A stretch of DNA of 64,000 nucleotides from NCBI GenBank assembly GCA_025331565.1, contig JAFREQ010000021.1:930001-994000 (forward strand). Reading direction: 5' to 3'. The stretch is from Holacanthus passer (taxonomy: Eukaryota > Chordata > Actinopteri > Pomacanthidae). A program made the translations under genes and the position numbers. Positions 21,870 to 42,994 of the stretch are shown here, piece after piece (the first letter of the stretch is position 1; each line of letters opens with the position of its first letter). A model generated the notes under the pieces. It did no database searches. It was not told the origin of the DNA and saw only the letters and a list, made by a program, of their open reading frames with translations.

Positions 21870-22034
21870 AATTACATTCAACCAGTTAAGTTTAAATGTG
21901 TTAATTGTACTGTAATAGTGTTATCTGCCTGTTGGCCGCTTGGGGGCAGCAGCACTGAAACACCTCGTCGGAGCGCATAATTACAAAAGGAGAAGTAGAA
22001 CCACTTCCTGCTCAGCTCAAAACAAACAGTAAAA
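21870..22034 (+). promoter_or_regulatory. Probable dhx8 copy B promoter
   Basis: This region shows no evident similarity to the copy A promoter. CCGCTTGGGGGCAG (21936-21949) is a close match to the CTCF core consensus. CCACTTCCTG (22001-22010), read on the other strand as CAGGAAGTGG, is an ETS/PEA3-type site about 25 bases before the ATG. No TATA box or CCAAT box in the usual position was seen. Copy B therefore probably has its own regulation rather than duplicated control DNA. Confidence 0.5.
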
Positions 22035-30470
<8,436 letters not shown>

Positions 30471-30926
30471 AGATCTTCTGAACAGGCAGTAGATTAATAT
30501 TTACTGTGAGAGAGGTATCAATATTTTATGTGAAGCTCAGTAAGAAAGCAAATGATCATGTTTCTTAAAATGACCAACATGATTAGAGTTAAAGCTCACA
30601 TGTGACTCGTAACACAAACACAGGAAAGAACAGTCTGGACTTCAGTTTGGGTATTATTATGGGTATTTATTAAGCAATCTCTTCAACCACAGTCAGGTTT
30701 ATGGATTGAATAGGCCTCAGATGTGAGAGGAATGCAGCTCTTAAAAACAACAAAAAAAAAATCCCTAATGAGATTAATTTAAAACGAAAACACCATAGCC
30801 TTATATACAAGTGGATGGGGTGGGCATGTGCAAGAGGTGCATGGGGTGTCAGGGTGTGTATGATGATGGGTCGGTACAACAGGAAGATTTCTGAAGGAGA
30901 AAAGAGGGCGGGCGAGGGGGCTGGCT
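30471..30926. other. Convergent 3' ends of dhx8 copy B and etv4
   Basis: Only 456 bases separate the copy B stop (+ strand) from the etv4 stop (- strand). No canonical AATAAA was found on the + strand in this interval, whereas etv4 has one at 30666-30671. The copy B 3' UTR may therefore use a variant signal or run into etv4. Confidence 0.6.
30666..30671 (-). terminator. AATAAA poly(A) signal for etv4
   Basis: TTTATT on the + strand reads AATAAA on the - strand, about 255 bases past the etv4 stop codon. Well placed for a short 3' UTR; other signals were not excluded. Confidence 0.55.
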
Positions 30927-33900
30927 TTAGTACATGTAGCCTTTGGAGTAGGGCTGGGGGCCCATGTTTTGGGGGGCTTGTTCTGTGGTGTAGGACACTC
31001 CCTCGTCCAGGTGGGACAGAGGCACCGTGTCCTCCTCGTTGACGTAGCGCTCGAACTCCGCCTTCAGGCTGGGCCGCTGATTGTCGGGGAAGGCCAGCGA
31101 GATGAGGGCCTCGGGCTCGCAGACAAACTTGTAAACATAGCGCTCCCCTGCCACCTGGAGACGGAGACGGAGAGAGAGGCTTGAGTCATGTAGGAATGTA
31201 TCTGGAAAAACACACTTTTTTTTCCAGGTGTGCAGAATTTTTATTTGAGTCTTATAGGTTCAAAGATCTTCACCTAAGTCTTATCTGTTCAGTAGATACC
31301 GAGGTCCAGTTTAGTGGGATTAATCAGCATTTAATTCGTTAGTGATACTTTTAAAAAGATATATTTTGAAATAGCCGCCAGGTATAAATCACTGTTGTCT
31401 TTCAATATGTGCAATAATGTGTACCCTTGCTGATAATTGTCTGTCGCAGCTAGTCAGCAATCATTCATATTTGATGCTTAACAAAGGTTGAGGGGACAGA
31501 ATAAAATGAGTAAGCAAACATCAGGTTTTAGTGACAATTACTGACACTAAAAACCGATGTTTGCTAAAGTTTCCTTCCATCTGTATTCACACTGGGATAA
31601 CTAAAACATTTTATATGTTTTAACTATTGACTTCATAGATCTTTACTAAAACAATGTTATACACAACTTATATAGAGAAGAAAAACTTTTTGGTTGCCAG
31701 GTTTTGGAAAATATCTCTGGCTAGTGTTTATCCTCTAAGATAATTTCCTTTGCCTTTTAGCTCTTTAATTTATCAGGAAGAAGCTCTCCAAGTAATCATG
31801 TGACCACTTAATTTCTGGAAATCTGCAACAAATGGCAGACTTGGTGGATGAATCCTTTGTGCCATGCTAGAGGACGATAGACACCAGCCAAAGGGATCGT
31901 TTGCAACCTGGCAACCCAAGAGTTGCTCTTATTAATGTCTTATAACTGATGTATAAAGCATTAGTAAATGATTTAAAGCCATTAATTACAACATATAAAC
32001 CCTTTGTAAAGGATGTGTTTTATGAAAGTGGTTGATTGATATTAGTGTTCAGTATCAGTTACTCTGCCATGAACACATAGAAGAGTCACTCATTTCCAAA
32101 TAAAGACAATATAAAAAAGGGTGTGTTTTGTACCTTCTGCATGATTCCCTTCTCGTAGTAATAGCGCAGAGAGCGACTGAGCTTGTCGTAGTTCATGGCT
32201 GGACGGTTCTTCTGCATACCCCACAGCCTGGCAACCTGAGGAGGAGGAGGTGGAGGAGGCAGAGAAGGAAATGTCTGTGGTTACACTTCTGGTTTAGTTG
32301 AGCTTTACTGAGGTTCATTTAAAGGTGACAGGCTATTTGCATCCTTTTGAACGGCTTAAAATATAGAATTCCCCAAATGACACGTCAACGGAAGAGATTT
32401 GTTGGTGTCAGCATTTTTTTTTCTTGAAGTTAATATTCCCAAAATAATAATTAGACGCAGTTGTATGTATTCCCACACTGTGGCCACTAGGGGTCCTCGG
32501 TGGCAAGCCAAAGCCCTCTGTGCTCTTTAACACAACAGCGTCAACATGCCAAGAGCAGGGCGAGTCCCCACATGTGGATTCACTTCCTTTTTATGTAACC
32601 CATTACCACTTGAATGCAACCAGAGTCCCACAGTGTTCGCAGTGAAATAGGAGTCGTGGCTGCTTGTCAGAGGAAACACACTCGCAACCAAGAACTGAAC
32701 CCTCAGCTGACGAGGGTTACGATGAACTGATAGAAAATTAGTTTCTCACAACACAGGCAAGGGGAAGTAAATCAAATCAATTTTGCAACAGTGAGCGATC
32801 TTTGAGTTGACAAACATCTGAGATGGTGGAAGAAGCCGTAAAACTTGGGGGGGAGGAGACGCTGAGATTCATGACTCAGGAAGAGACAGGTTGTATCCCA
32901 CAGTGGCCATCAAGCCTGTTTGATCTCTGAGTGCGCTCTCAGCCCTAATTGCTCTTGTAAAAATCTTGCCCCATTCATTTTTAATGTACAGTAAAAAGAT
33001 AATGGAAAACACAGCGTGGGCCTATCCGTATTAGGACCCACCTAAATGGACGCCGTCTGATACGGCCAATCAAACTGCAGACTTAAACATCGCAGGAACG
33101 TCTCGACTCAAGAAATGTGAGGAGGTGAGAGAGAGAACGCGGGTGTTGGATGATTCTGTGATAGCGCTCGTCCTTCATTTATCAATCCAGCATTTCACGT
33201 GTTGAATAATGAATGGGGGGACTAATGGAAGATGGATCAGAGAATAGACCTACGAGGAAAGTGGCCAAATCTCACTTCTGATCACTCTAATCTAGGTAGC
33301 GCCTTAAAACCCCGCTAACATAAAGTCATTCCGAGAATAACTCCTGTGCTGCCGTTATCAGATTCATATTAACGTCATGATCCCTATCAACACTTCTCCA
33401 CTATCTGTGGATGTGGCCGTACAGTAATACCAGCTAAAAATAGCGCTGATGCATTTTAAATATCTCTTTAATTCAAACATTTAAGGAGGTAATATTTCTA
33501 TTGTTTTAACAGAACAAGGCTTTGGACAAGAGATGCTCCTATAAAATTCAACAACACTAAGCAAGAAAATCATTTTCACGACAAACCTTCCTTTTTTTGT
33601 TTAGGTTCACATGATGCTTGTGACAAAAACACTAATTCGAGACTGTATTGAATTCAAGTCAAAAAGTACCAACTTCTCTCTCAAAATCTAAAGACATTTT
33701 TTCCTCTCAGAAAACATTTTGGGCTCAGTAGCTTTCATTAAAACATGTTAAAGACAGTTAGGATAATGACAGTATTTGCTTGTTTGAGCCACTCACACTG
33801 GTTCCAGTAAAGACCAAAATGCATCAAAAAGTCCCTTTAGAGATCAAGAGATGATGTCACATCCTCTACACTGTTCCTCATTAATCATGATACAGCGAAG

Positions 33901-36900
33901 GATCTGCTTCAAACAGACAGAACACTGCACCTGTTCATCCAAATGAAATGACAACGACTCTGTTCTGTGATTAACAAATAAAATTCTGTAAGGCGACACC
34001 TCTACTCCTGCCATTAGGACACGGTGTTTCCTGTTAATGTGTCTCAACAAGAAAACAAAAAACACTTTTTCAGAGTTTGGACGTACCTCTTCGGGTTCAA
34101 TGAGTTTGAACTCCATGCCGCGGCCGGTCCACGCAATGAAGTGGGCATTGCCTGGGTCGTCCAGCAGGGCCACCAGGAACTGCCAGAGCTGCAAGGAGCC
34201 ACGGCGCTGGTAAGGTGTGCCCTCGCGAAACACGCCACCCCCCTCCTGCTTCACCTCACCTGCAACGAGGAGGAAAGAGACCGGACCATGACCACAAATT
34301 CTTTCTTTGGATTACAACATGGATTGAAGTTACCGAATCTGACCAGTTTATGTGCAAGCATCTTTGTAGTTTCAGTCGCACTGTGATTTACCCCAAGATC
34401 ATTTAATATTTGAAGCATTTTTGGCACAATATTCTGCTTCAGACCATTAAGATTCAATCATTAAATTACGCTCTAAAATGGTTCTTGTATTACATGTTCA
34501 GACGAGGAAATTTTGACTCACAACAGCTGGGAAGTATCTGAATTCTAGCGAGGCCAGTACATCTAATCTTGATGGTTCATGTTTGCACACTGACGTAAAC
34601 TGAATCAAAAGCTCATTAACAATAGCTTATCAAATTGACCACTAAAAGGGAAGCAGTGTGTTTTTCAGCCGACAGAGAAATGGGAACATTTTTAAAGAGA
34701 TTTAAGGGAACTGAGAGAAAAGAATTAGATAGAGAACAAGACACAACTTGTGATAGAACTAAAAAATGATTACTGATACTGAGTGAAGCAATGCGTTGGT
34801 AATCGGACACTGATTCGTGTTTGTTTCTTGGTTGTTTACCGGTTACTGGATATGTTGTACACAAGTGAGGGAACACGAGAAGCTCAGCTAAGTTACTGCT
34901 GTTGTCTCTCAGAGAACTTGCACACTTCACTGGTTCAACCAGCGTCGACACCCTCGGGCTCTCCACTCAATCTCCTTTAGCGTCAATCACTAACACCACC
35001 AACACCATGGGAAACTGCCCGTCTCTGTTCTCACCGTGACAGAGGAGTCTGACATCGTGAGAAACCAAACCCACTAACTAAGCTTCGGAGTGCACGAAGA
35101 TCCATGTAGCTCTTACACAAGGATCCTGACGTTGATACGAGACGATAGGTCAGGTAGAGATTGGAGTGGGCGGCTTCATGGCTAGTGTTTCTCTCCTATA
35201 CCCGCTGTCACCCAGCGAACACCTCGCCAAGTGGTGTGCAAATGAAACGTGTGTCGACAGAGGGATTGTGGGTACAACAAACTCACCTTCGAACTTCTCT
35301 GGAACCACGCGGGAGTCGTTCTCGAACAGATAGCCTGGGAGACAAAGGGAGAATTGTGTTAGAGCCTTGATTTAAGCGCAACTCGGTTCTTCGTTTTGGA
35401 TCAGGGCCAAGCTTTGAAAACCATCCCGACAAAATACAAGGATCTATTCACTTACTAATGTTAAGCAAAGTGTGTACTTTTGTAGAAGTAGACTCGAGCA
35501 CTTCACTTACAGGGAGAGGATTTCATATTGGAAACATTTGCTCCCAGTTTCAGAACTTATTTTAACAGGAGTCATTTTAAAGCTCTTGTGTATTGAACAT
35601 AATTTGGGGAATAAGAATTTAAATGACCTGAAATGGTGTAACAAACAATGAGTGAAGGGAAGGATTGTTTTCCCTTTTTGCTGTGTGCTTTTTCCAGGAG
35701 TTGTGTTTATTCAGGGATTCTTGAGGCAGGGGTGAGGCGAGAGTCTCTGCCAATGGAAACACGGACACACCGCTGCTCGGCCAATGGAAACATGGTCACT
35801 CTATGCCGGTTAGCCAATGACCACAGAGCTCTAACCAGCGAAGGCTCAATGTAGATACAGCAGGAGATTGGATGGATGCGATACTGACATCACTGTGATT
35901 CCTTCTACAATTAAAAGCGGAGCAAGAAATTCGTCTTACCTTCATTGCTGTGCTGGGGGTTTGGGTAGCCCTCATTGTGGTGGTACATAGAGGTACATCC
36001 AGGCACATCTGTAAGAGAAACACAAATAGCTGTTGGTCAGAATTTTATTTATTTAAACAGTGATAAACACAAATGTCCATCCATCATGTGTGTTTTCCAT
36101 TAAAGTGATAAAATGGAAATTTCTCACAAAGGGTTAGAATAATCATTTAGTCTATATCTGACCTTATGTTGAAGTGAATAAAAAGATACTGCTTACAAAG
36201 CCAAAACCAGCTTGAGAAAGTCTGTGTATTATATGGGATATTTTGCCCGAGCATTGCAAGGACAAACGCTGCATTTGTCATATCACTTCTCTTGTCTCTG
36301 GTGGTATTTTTAGGCCGTGAGCAAGCACCTTCGCCAGACCAGAAAAGTGGTACAGTATACAGTGTCTGCACTTTATCTGCGCACATCATCGACTGAGTCC
36401 AATAGACGCATTCAGCCAAACAGATTTTATAATCCGCCTCGTAAACCCTCGAGCAAAATTCTCTGCAAGTCCAAACACTTGTAAAAGCTCATTTATGCTA
36501 TAATGAGTTCTGCAATCTGAGGAGTGTTAACAGTTTTGTGCTTCATATCCGGTGACTGCTCCGCTCACCTTTGTGTGTTTTCATATATCTTTCTTTGGCT
36601 GTAAAAAACAGGTGTGTCACCAACTATTATATTTGTGTTGGTCTGTTTTTATACCGTCTGTCAACTGTATGAACGAGACGAGCGAGAGCATAAAAACTGA
36701 AAGGTGCAGCTCTTTGCCTCTGGCCATGACTCACTCCTGGGGAATGCAGCTGCAGCGCTGTGACTGCGATAAGATGCCAATGGGGAAAATCAAACCCTCC
36801 ATTCTGGGGCAGCGGCACTCGATCATACTGTAAATAATATGTCTGCCAGCGATGGCAGGCTGCCACAGGGGAGTGATGGGTAGATTGGGTGTGAGAGCGC

Positions 36901-39900
36901 CGGGGTTAATTGTGCACTGAGTGGCATGACCATTTTGTGTCTTTCAGGCGACACAATAGCAGTGATTAAGCGCTCGAATGCCAATTTGTATGTGAAACTA
37001 GGAGTCTCGTTCTCAAGCCTGCTTTTCAAACCAGACTGTAGACTTGTGGCATTTCATTGTTCGCATTGAAAGAAAACACAGGTGTTGTTATCTTTACATG
37101 CTATTTACTTTGGTACACATCTTTTGTTTGCTCCATTACCTTCTTCACGTTACAGTCTGGGAAAAGTTTTCTTTCAATTAAATGTCCATGAGTGAATGAC
37201 TTTACAAGTCAGCAGCAAATAAACAACAATCATTGCAGCTGGTGCAGCAGCGTCGCCTTTATAAACCATATTAAAGCCTGTGTTTGGTTTGAGCGGCGCA
37301 TTCATTCAAAAGCGCTTTAACACAAATTATCCAATTAACTTCCTGAAAGAAACAATGTTTTTACTGTGTCTGCAAATTAAATATACATTACTTCTTTTAA
37401 AAGTTGTCGGATTAAGGTTTCCCACTTACACTGATGTTTTTAATTGGATTTTTAAATGATGACCTGGAATCCCATGACTAATCCCTTTCAACAAATTAAT
37501 GTTTTTATTTTTGCCGTCTGCTTGCATCATTCTTTTCATTGACAGACTCGAGGAGAGCTGTTGCTTATTATGAAGGGAGGATAGAAATTTGTCTCCAGTC
37601 TCATTTGACAACAGCTTTTCCAGATTTTTGGCTCCTGTCGTTTATCATCTCATGAAAAGTGCGGCGTCTTGTGTAACTGTCCACAAAGGACCGATAAACT
37701 CTGATCTTTTGTGTCTGCAGTTGGTCAAACTCGTATCAGAGAGATGTCTGAGGAAACCCCACCAAGTTTAACTTTCTCCTCCTCCCAGCGGTTATCCACA
37801 GAATAACATCCTTTTGTACTTTCTTTCTCAAGGTTGTGTGATTAATGCCGGTGCTATTCGCTCCCTCTATCAAAGGTATGAATATGAATACACAGTGCGA
37901 AAAGAATTAGGTCGCTTTTCCTTGGTTTTTATTATGCATAAAGATGGTGGTTTCGGTGCTTGGAGGCAGGCTTTGTAACCATCCTCTAATGTGAATGTGG
38001 GACCTGTGGGAGTCTCTTCAAGTCCTATAGCAGCTTTAATGCAGGTGAATGAGGACACGACGTATGTGCAGTGTTAGGTTTCTCTCTCCTTGTTTTAAAT
38101 TCAGAGAGCTGCTTTCTGAACTCTCCAGTGGTGGAGCTTGTTGTTAAAGTGCCTGAGCTGGCTACCCCACCCCATAACCCCCCCCGTCACCCCCCCACTC
38201 CCACCACTCCCTCCCCTCACCCTCTCCCAAAGCCCAGCCAGTGAGAGGTTCGGGTTACTGCGGCCACGCTCATTTTTCCATTATGAGTTCATCTGCCTGC
38301 AGAAAAAGGAAGCCGCTGGTGCAACCTGAAACCCTGGAGCACTCCACCAGGGACTCTAGTCTTTCCAGTGCCCTCCATTTTCTCAATGAAATTCCTCTGC
38401 CTCTCTCTCACAGAGAGCAGCCGAGGGAGGGAGGGAGGGAGGTAAGGAAGGAGGGAGGGAGGAGGAGTGAAGCTGCAGCAGAAAAAAAATACTGTTTTTT
38501 TCTTTTCTTTGCAAAGTGTCAGAGAGTTGAAAGGAGGAGTTTTGGAGGCCGGGTAGGAGTCGAGATAGAAGAAGTTTGTTTGCCTTTTGGACATTTTGTT
38601 CTTGACTTAGCGATGCACAACGAGGAGGGTTTGGCTTCAAAGGGACATTTTGAGGCAGATTGAGATGTCAAATAAACCTTGTAAATAATCAGAACCATTA
38701 AGATTGTAGTTTCGAGGGTTCATACTGTATTTGCTAAAATTTGAGTTCATGTATACAAATGAGTCCAAAACATAACAATCAAAGTTTACTTTTTTGGAGT
38801 AGAGGACCTTCAGAAACCTTGTAAGTTGACTGAAAATCCTCCATAGTGCAGAAACAATGAGTCGATAAATTAATTCTTTGATCTAAAGAAAAATCGTTAG
38901 TAATTTTTGCTAATCAATTAATCGTTTAGCTAATTTAACAAACAAAAACATTTGCTGGTTCTAGTCCATCAAATGTGAAAATGTCCTCCTTGTCTCTGTT
39001 TTAGATCATTGTTTATCAATGACTTTTGAAGAAAGGTCACCATGGGCCTGGGAAGTTGTGATTGACTCAATAATGAATCGATTCATCAGAAAAATAATCC
39101 TCAGACTCAAAAGTCAAAACATCTTCTGCTACAATAATTTTTGAACCTCACTCACCAGGTTCGTAGATGTAGTCTGTGGGCTCCTGCTTCACCATCAGGT
39201 GGGCTGGTGGGAACCTGTGTGGATGCGGGTGTGAGTGTGGATGTGGATGTGGGTGTGGGTGGGGATGGGGGTGGGGGTGAGGTCCGTGCCCGTGTCCGTG
39301 TCCCGGTCCGCTCCCGTGCCCGGACCCTCCCATGTGAGCCGCCCGCTCGTACAACGGGTCCAGGTATTCTTGCTTAAAGCTCTGCTGCAGGTAGGGCATG
39401 CAGGGGTCAGAGTGCTGCCGATGATAACCTCCACCGCCGCCGCTACCACCGCCGCCTCCGCCCCCTGGTCCTCCACCCCCGCCTCCTCCACCTCCACCGC
39501 CGCCATGTCCCGCCGGGGCAGATGGCATGCGCTGGAAGGCCTGACCTGGTGGTGGGAACTGGGGGCACATGGGGTCTCCTGAAGGTCCCTGATACCTGGA
39601 ACTGAGTAATGAGAAACACACGCTCACTTCAGGCTCTCAGATATATGAATCAATGCAATGTGCAACTCTAAAACAATAAACTGACTCATGTTGCCAGATG
39701 CGCTTTCAAACTCTTATAGATTTTACTGTAACTCAAATAATTCTACATCAGTTTTTTACTAAATAAAAAACTCTTCATCTTGTATCAAGGCTGTGATGCA
39801 ACATTATGGGAAAGTTGCTTTTGTTCTCACCGTCGCTGCATGAATGCATGAATATGAATTTAGTTTTAACGTCCTTGTTCGTAGGATTGATCAGAATTTT

Positions 39901-40919
39901 ACAACAGTATTAAGATAAGTATAAAAAAGTATTAACAATTTAACTAGAATAAAAAGTTTTAAGCTGCTTTTATGATTTCATGATTAGTTTAATTGCATGA
40001 AAAATAATGAACAAAATAACCACCATGTCTCTTCACCTATCTACAAACCACTTGCTGCTCTGGATAACATGATTAAAAGTGTTGCATGTGTTGAACTGTC
40101 AGTCCCAGCTGCTGCCAGGTCCCGTGTGTGGTGTCACCTGGTGTTGATGGGGTAGCTGTTGCTGGGCAGTGGCTGCGAGGTGGCAGCAGGATTCATGTAA
40201 CCAGCGTCGGGCCGTCCGGCCGTGGCGGGCTTTGGGGAGTAATGCTGCTGCATGGGAGACATGGGGGTCCCTGGGCAGGAGCTCTTGGCTCCTCCTGCAG
40301 CCCTTTTCTGCTCATAGGCACTGGAAAACACGAGGGTCGGTGGTCAGTGTTTTATCTGTGCCGACTAGTGCATGACAAAGATAAATGTTCGTGAAAATGG
40401 TAAAACAATTATCAGAACAAAAGAAGTCAGTCAATATGCAGAGAGACAATAAATCAGTGCCCTAATAAAATTAAAGCAAATAAGAGACTTAAAAGGAGGC
40501 CTGGTACAGACGAGAATTAAGAAGAGGAAATGATGAGAAACCAAAGACGAATAATAATGCAATGATTCTCCATATAAGAATAATCATGTTGTACTGTTGA
40601 CAATATTACACTGATTTAATGACAACTTTTAGTGTGGTCTGGTTTTGGTTTTAATTGTTCCGAGATAAAAGTCTGTGAGATTTCTGCCGCCACTTCAATA
40701 AGTGGAACAGAGGTTTGTGTTGTGAAATGAACTGGACACAGAACAGGTACCTGGCATAAAGGCACTGCTCTCCACTGGGGTAGCTGAAGCTCTGCTTGTG
40801 GCTACAGGACTGGCTGGGGTCGGAGCCCGGGCTCTGCGGTTCCTTCTTGATGGTGACTGGAGGGCTGTGAAACGCCACCGCTACAAGAGACAGTAAACAG
40901 AAAACAGAGATGAGGCTTG

Positions 40920-40951
<32 letters not shown>

Positions 40952-42959
40952 CGGGGTTTGTATACTCTTTTCTGACTGGGCCCTGCCCCGATACTACTGT
41001 TGTTAAGCTCAAAGGCAAAAGCAAATACTTGTGTCTGCACAGGAATCTCTTTTACGTGCCAGCCAAAATGCTTAAGCGACTGTCAGCTGCAAAACACAGG
41101 GCAGCAGACAGACACGTAGAAACACACACGTACACACACTGCGGAGGACGGGCACGCACGCAAAAAACACACACGCTCACACACGACTGCATTCCAGCAG
41201 TCGCTTGGAAGCCTCAAGTGTCCTCGCCCACTTTTCTTCACTCTTCCAGACGCAACAGCAGCCAAAACTTCCTCTGTCAAAGTCAAGCTTGAAGCTAAAC
41301 AACGCTACGGGCCAGAGAGATGTCTGTGGCCTGATGAAAGCAAATGTCACACCTCTATTAGAACAGCATATACACCGATTCTGCATCCCGGCATTCTTTC
41401 CTATTGGTATCCAGATGTTGGCCGTCGCTTGAGAGCTTTTCTTTTTGCAGGAGGGCGACATAAAAAGAGTACAGAGGGCGATAACCTGCCACACATTCCC
41501 CCAAAGTCTGAAAGATTTAGCAACGTTTTTTGGTCATTTCATGTTTCCCCAGCGGCTCGATCTCCTGCGCACCAAACTGTCCGTCAAGCAGGACTGCTGG
41601 AGGGGACCTTTGCCTCGATGGCCACAGAAACCACCCAAAGTGGAGCTTCAAACTGTGCCGAGGGCCTGTGTTTATTATGTGAGAGGAGGTTTTCACCCGG
41701 AGAACTGTACAGGATGTTTTTCTGGTCCCGACAGGGTAAACAGCAGCAGCTGTGCACTTCCAGCTGGGGAGGCCTGTATTTATGTGTGTGTGCAGGAGTG
41801 TGTGAGTGCACTTGTGTGTGTGTGTGTGTGTAATCTCAGACAGTCTGTACCTATGTGTGCATGCTTGAAAGTGTGTGTGTGTGTGTGTGTGTGTGCACTC
41901 AGTGGGTGTGGAGCTGACGGAGCAGGCCACACTGAAAGCACAGCCCAGGTAATTACATACTGTCGTCCATTCACAAAAAAAGGAGGAGAAAAAAAATGTC
42001 TGGCTGGATGAATGAGTCCAGAGACGGCGGCTTCACCAAGGCAAGAGACAGAAAGTGAAAAAAAAAAATGGAGGAAGAATAAAGTGAACAAGAAGTGCTG
42101 CTGTCTCTCAAAATTGAAGAAGTTGGCAGAAAGTAGTTGTTTAAAACTAAAAAGATTAAAAATAAAAATCAAAAGGAAATTAGGAAAGTTAATTTAGTTC
42201 TTCAGTAGTCGATTGACAAAAACAAAAATGTGGAAATTGAATTTTGAGAAGGTTAAAATGAGCTAATTTATGATGCTGCTTTTGGGAAATTTTCTGACGA
42301 TTTTCAGACTCAACACTTTGGTCCTATTGGTATTCAAAATGAAATTAAATAAGGAGTGACGACAACGGGATCAAACGGCTTCCTGGATCCTTTTTCTGCG
42401 TCGAAAAAGCTGAAATTGCTTCCTGTTGCCGCTCACATGTTTATTTCCCTCGAACCTGTTTGACTGAGAGCAGGAACAGGTTTGAAATGATAAACCGAGC
42501 CTGTGAGAACAATCAAACAGCGCTGCTCATCATCATAACCTTCCTATTTTTGTTCTGCACTCACTCTCCCATGGCAGGCAGGCAGGTGAGGAAGTGTTGG
42601 CTTTAGCCGAGGATCAACGGGATTAGAGAGCATTTACCCAGATTTCCCAGACAGACGCGATGGGATTCCAGCCTCCTCCAAGTCTGCGACGGCTCGTCTG
42701 CCGGAGCGCGGAGGGTGGCACATGACCGCCGCTCTAATAATATGAGCGTGTTTGTCTATTGACATTCCCCCCTTTCTCTGCCATGGTCGTGAACTGCAAA
42801 CAATCCTCAGAGAGCGAACACAAGTCCACTCGCAGCGCAGCCAAGTAGAGCCACTAATGCGATTGGCAGGAATATTGGCCTTGATGTGGCTCTCGGTTTA
42901 TGAGGATGTTCCATTTCAAACAGTCCGGCCTGGGAACGGCGTCAGCTGGAGACGGAGAG

Positions 42960-42994
<35 letters not shown>

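Larger units (their letters stand above)
36009..39155 (-). other. etv4 intron 7
   Basis: No exon is seen inside this 3.1-kb intron. It contains a C-rich stretch at 38,163-38,227 (G-rich on the transcribed sense strand), a GA/GGGA-rich stretch near 38,420-38,470, and a fish interspersed repeat at about 38,855-39,100. The stretch 36,650-37,020 is repeat-free and may be regulatory. Confidence 0.45.

Noticed and set aside
31513..31565. Hairpin as a microRNA gene
   Set aside because: About 53 bases with 21-bp arms is shorter than usual precursors, and no known family seed was recognised.
39141..39582. Open frames antisense to etv4 exon 7
   Set aside because: Mirror of the GGN and CAYCCN coding repeats of exon 7; no independent support.
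41445..42011. 188-codon open frame on the + strand
   Set aside because: Low complexity over GT repeats; no initiation context, domain or conserved exon structure.
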